Shown here piece after piece: positions 60,561 to 64,000 of a stretch of DNA of 64,000 nucleotides (the first letter of the stretch is position 1; each line of letters opens with the position of its first letter). The stretch is from Polyodon spathula (Eukaryota > Chordata > Actinopteri > Acipenseriformes > Polyodontidae): contig NC_054558.1 in NCBI RefSeq assembly GCF_017654505.1, forward strand, positions 9,622,298-9,686,297, in the 5' to 3' direction. The notes under the pieces are model-generated. The model was not told the origin of the DNA. It saw only the letters and a list, made by a program, of their open reading frames with translations, and ran no database searches. The position numbers and the translations under genes are program-made.

Positions 60561-61536
60561 AGAAAGATCAGTAGAAACTTTTTCATAACACAGAATAGGC
60601 ATTTGCTGTGAACTAGATCTGGACAACTGGCTCCACAGGACATGGCAATGTACAGAGAACTTAAACATTATAAAGATCACAGCTGAGCTGTAGCAAGAGC
60701 TGGTGAAGATATCATTGACCCATAATGTGATGCAGTCCAAGACTGGATACACTGGCAACACCTTATGAATTAGTTCTATACCTGTAACTACTGTGCAATC
60801 AGAAATACCAACGCATCAGCAAAGGTTCTTAAACCCTGAATCAATCAATCCACCACTTAGGCAGCTAAAGAGCATGCTCTTAAATTTAGTCAGATCTGTA
60901 GTAAACTAACCTCATGTAGTTACACTCATAGTCTTCATCAGCATTTGCCATTAAGATTAATTTGGTAAAAGCAAAAAACTGAAATCTGCAGCCTTGTGGG
61001 CATTACAAAGGCAGAAATGTATACAAATCTCATCAAATAATAACACTTGAGTATTACTGAAAACATGATTCAGGGAAAACAATACCACTCTTCAATGAAA
61101 ACCTAAAAATAAGCAAGGAAAAGGAAGATGCCAATTAAAATGAAAATACATCTGAGAATGACAACAGGCACAGGGCTGCATGCAGCACTGGTTAATACAC
61201 TGATGCAAGTTTAAATACAGCTCTCTCACCCTGAAGAAAAATTAAATTAAAACATCTCATTTATACCTACTTGTACCTTAAGCCACTGGCAAGTTTAACC
61301 ACTGCTGAGTTTAAGGACACTATCCAATCCAAGAGCCACATGCTGACAATCTGCACAGCATCAGACTGGCAGAGGACTTAAAAATAAATAAATAAAGGAT
61401 AAACAAAACAACAGAAGTCTTCCACCACTGCCAAAAACAGACATTCAGGTGCAGAACTACAGACGGTCTGCAGCTCAACTTGCACTTGTCAGCAAAAAAT
61501 AAAAATGTTTGAATCAACTGTTTGGTTATAGTGCAC

Positions 61537-61574
61537 ATCTGTGTGTGTGTGTGTGTGCTGTGTGTGTGTGTGCC
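61537..61574. repeat. (TG)n microsatellite
   Basis: Two short TG runs separated by a C. Confidence 0.9.
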
Positions 61575-61801
61575 TAAGGCGGAAAAGCTTTAGATTCTCA
61601 CTAGCCTGCCGCTTTCCGTTCAGTCAGATGTTCTCCGGTTCTGACCACTGGGCCTTGGAGCAAAGCACGCTATCTTCCATTTTGCTTCCTCTGCGATGGC
61701 AGGCTTATATAACAGTCCCACAGGAGCATGACTCAGTCAAGCAGATAAAAATCATGAGCAATAGCAACAGAAATTTCAGTAGGAATAGTGCTGGTTTGGT
61801 C

Positions 61802-61802
<1 letters not shown>

Positions 61803-61832
<30 letters not shown>

Positions 61833-62023
61833 ACCCCCCCCCACCCCCCCCACCCCCCCCCCCCCCCCCCCCACCCCCCCCCCCCCCCCACCCACCCCCC
61901 CCCCCACCCCCCCACCCCCCCCCCCCCACCACCCCCCCCACCCCCCCACCCCCCACCACCCCCCACCACCCCCCCACCCCCCCCCCCCCACCCCCACCAC
62001 CCCCCCACCACCACCACCACCAA
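61803..62023. repeat. Poly(C) tract with CA interruptions
   Basis: About 220 bp made only of C and A, with C runs of 6-32. The complementary strand is the SRPK1 sense strand and is continuous G runs. The 213-codon Pro/His plus frame and the Gly/Val/Trp minus frames are artefacts. Confidence 0.95.
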
Positions 62024-64000
62024 AAACTGGGATCAGATAAGACAGACAGAAGTAAATTCAGGCTATTAGACATGCTTACTTGCAGCAATGCAGCAGATCT
62101 AGTTAAGGGTTGCTCATGTTGTACTAGTTTCAATCTTCTTAAAAAAAAAGAAAAAAACCTGCTCACAATGCAGCTACCATAAGCAAGCTTGGTCCTGACT
62201 TCGCAGAATGTCTTTGCTTCTAATCTCCTGAGAAAAAAAATTACTTCATGGACATATGTTTTTCAATAAACAGCTGCCGTGCTTTTTTTTTTTTTTTTTT
62301 AAACTATACCTCTCCTTGATTTGAGCAGGTCACAGTAAAGAAAAAACTTGGAAGGCTTGAAAGATCAATTGAACCAGCTGTATTAAGTAGCAAGTCAATA
62401 CAAGTTATTAATAAGACCATAAGATGATTGGCTTATAATGGACATTTAGAGCAGCAGCTTGGAAATAAAACGCCTGTCTCTCCAAGTTATTATAAATGGC
62501 ATGTTTGTCAATAGTCAAAGACACGTGTGCTGATCAGCTCAGAGGCTGGACGACACCAAGGTCCGCAGCACAAACCGCTCGAATGCAGGTTTAACTGTGA
62601 GAGCGCAATTCATTCTTCCAACTCGGACATAAAAAAATCACTAAGATTTGTAACTACAAAATGCTACAGTGCATATCTTTAGGGCAGCTAATACTTAACC
62701 CAATTACAGAGCTATCTGTGGCACACGCATTCAAAAGACAGTACTTCATCTAACGTAATTAAATTTGCAGCGTCAGTGCGATACCTCGAAAATATGCGCT
62801 GAGCCAATAAAGAACTCTGTAGAACACACGTGTGGTTGTGCAGGAGTTCAAAGTAACACTGCAGTTAAAATGGAAGGCTCTTTCTTAATGCAACCCCATT
62901 ACCATTAAAGATTGTACAGTATTTATCGATATTACTCATGACTTCAAGCTAGTGTTGAATTTTACCTCCTGAAAATACACTGTACTCTCTGTGTTAAAGT
63001 TACTCCCAGACCCAAAACCTCATCTGGAGTGCTGCATGTAAATATGATTCTCATAACTGTGCTGAACATTCGGTTTTCTGAACTGTTGTAATAATTCTTA
63101 GGTTTTCCTGCTTATTTTAATGCCAGCAATGAGCCAAGTGATGTTTATAAACATTATGACATGTTTGAAGTGTCTTCAGATGCTTTACTTACTATTACAG
63201 TAACAAGAGTTAACTGCAACATTATATGTCATGTTCAAATGCCATATTTAATTATTAATACGTTGATAAAAACTGGTACAAATTGAATTGGCCATTTTTT
63301 AAAATAAGGAATTTGGTATTCCCAAAAATGGAACAATTAGTAGTCCTAGCCCATAGGGTCAGAGAATGCTTCAAAATCAGAGGCACAGCCACAATAAATG
63401 CCTTGTTTAAATTTAAAGTAAATTGTAAAATTGTTGATGCTTGTGTTGGAATATTGTTTCAAAATTGTATAATGCAACAACAATATATTGAAAGGGTTAA
63501 TGTGTGGCTGAAGGTTTCTCACTGATAATTTACCCTCTCAGTCAAAATGGCAAGTTTCTCAGTATCCAAAAAGCTTAGAGGGAAAGCTGGTCAGGACAGT
63601 ATGCACAATGCCAACATAACATATGCATATGAAGATTACTCACACCTGTTTTTCTCCCAATTTGTGAACTGTGGTATTGCTTGGCATGTCAAAAATACGG
63701 GGTTCTGATCAGCATTTCCGATCTGTCCAAGCTGGTACTGTTTGTTAGAAATGCTGAAATTATAAACGCTTCTCTTGGAATGCCTCAGGAAGCTTGGATC
63801 ACTTTTTCTCAGCTGTAAGTTACGCTGCTGTTTGTGTACTCTGGTAGTCATGTCTTTTGTTAGTGATTTTAATACATGCATCACTATACTGTACTCCAAT
63901 TTAAGACGCAGGATATTTTTGGAAGCAAAAAATTGTTCAGAAAGTACATCTTAAATTCAAAGGAATACGGTAGTTTTTGCATGTTATTTTTCATTTTATG

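Larger units (their letters stand above)
52982..64000. other. srpk1: 5' intron(s) of SRPK1
   Basis: Eleven kilobases upstream of the first visible SRPK1 exon. I looked on the minus strand for the basic N-terminal exon (ARKKRTKAKK-like) and did not see it, so the gene start is probably beyond 64000. The interval contains A and TA homopolymer or dinucleotide runs, the third R1 copy, a possible LTR element, and G- or C-rich tracts listed separately. Other open frames have no recognisable domain. Confidence 0.6.

Noticed and set aside
60021..60761. A 246-codon minus-strand ORF
   Set aside because: It lies in a GC-rich block next to a minisatellite and an LTR-like remnant. It has no recognised domain and no matching splice or start context.
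61541..62182. A 213-codon proline-rich ORF
   Set aside because: It is the translation of a TG run followed by a C/A-only tract; low-complexity artefact.

Overview
The window is genomic DNA of a vertebrate, most likely a non-teleost ray-finned fish (sturgeon/paddlefish or gar-like). The evidence is intron-rich genes with GT-AG splice sites, AT-rich introns, a CR1-like LINE, and fish-type microsatellites and minisatellites. The species call is inference; the genes themselves are recognised from their encoded proteins.

Four genes appear in the order and orientation of human 6p21.31: ARMC12 (+, 223-3806, six coding exons), CLPS colipase (-, 8697-4355, three coding exons), LHFPL5 (+, 12298-30147, hair-cell transduction subunit) and SRPK1 (-, 52981-35039, SR-protein kinase; the first coding exon or exons lie beyond the window or were not found). 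ARMC12 and CLPS converge, CLPS and LHFPL5 diverge, and LHFPL5 and SRPK1 converge. Almost every single-exon ORF longer than 60 codons outside these exons is a repeat artefact or noise.

Two exon-duplication systems stand out. (1) LHFPL5 has two complete first coding exons (1a 12298-12709; 1b 14965-15367), each with start codon, TM1-TM3 start and an identical splice donor, but only one exon 2 and one exon 3. This implies two alternative-promoter isoforms that differ in TM1 and TM2 while the first extracellular loop is identical. The duplicated segment includes the promoter and 5'UTR. Copy 1a has a TATA box that is destroyed in 1b. (2) SRPK1 has two adjacent 93-bp exons of identical phase (36387-36479 and 35856-35948) that encode alternative versions of the docking-groove segment. 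One is SRPK1-like and the other SRPK2/SRPK3-like, so they are candidate mutually exclusive exons.

The rest is repeat-rich. A 29-bp minisatellite of about 1.7 kb lies between CLPS and LHFPL5. A 27/30-bp minisatellite in LHFPL5 intron 1 is open in reading frames on both strands. A palindromic AGATATCT repeat field and a dead LINE lie in CLPS intron 2. A foldback hAT-like element and a head-to-head rearranged Tc1 remnant lie between LHFPL5 and SRPK1. A minisatellite abuts an SRPK1 3' splice site. A possible LTR element and long C/G-rich tracts lie in the 5' SRPK1 intron. No RNA gene or CRISPR array was seen.
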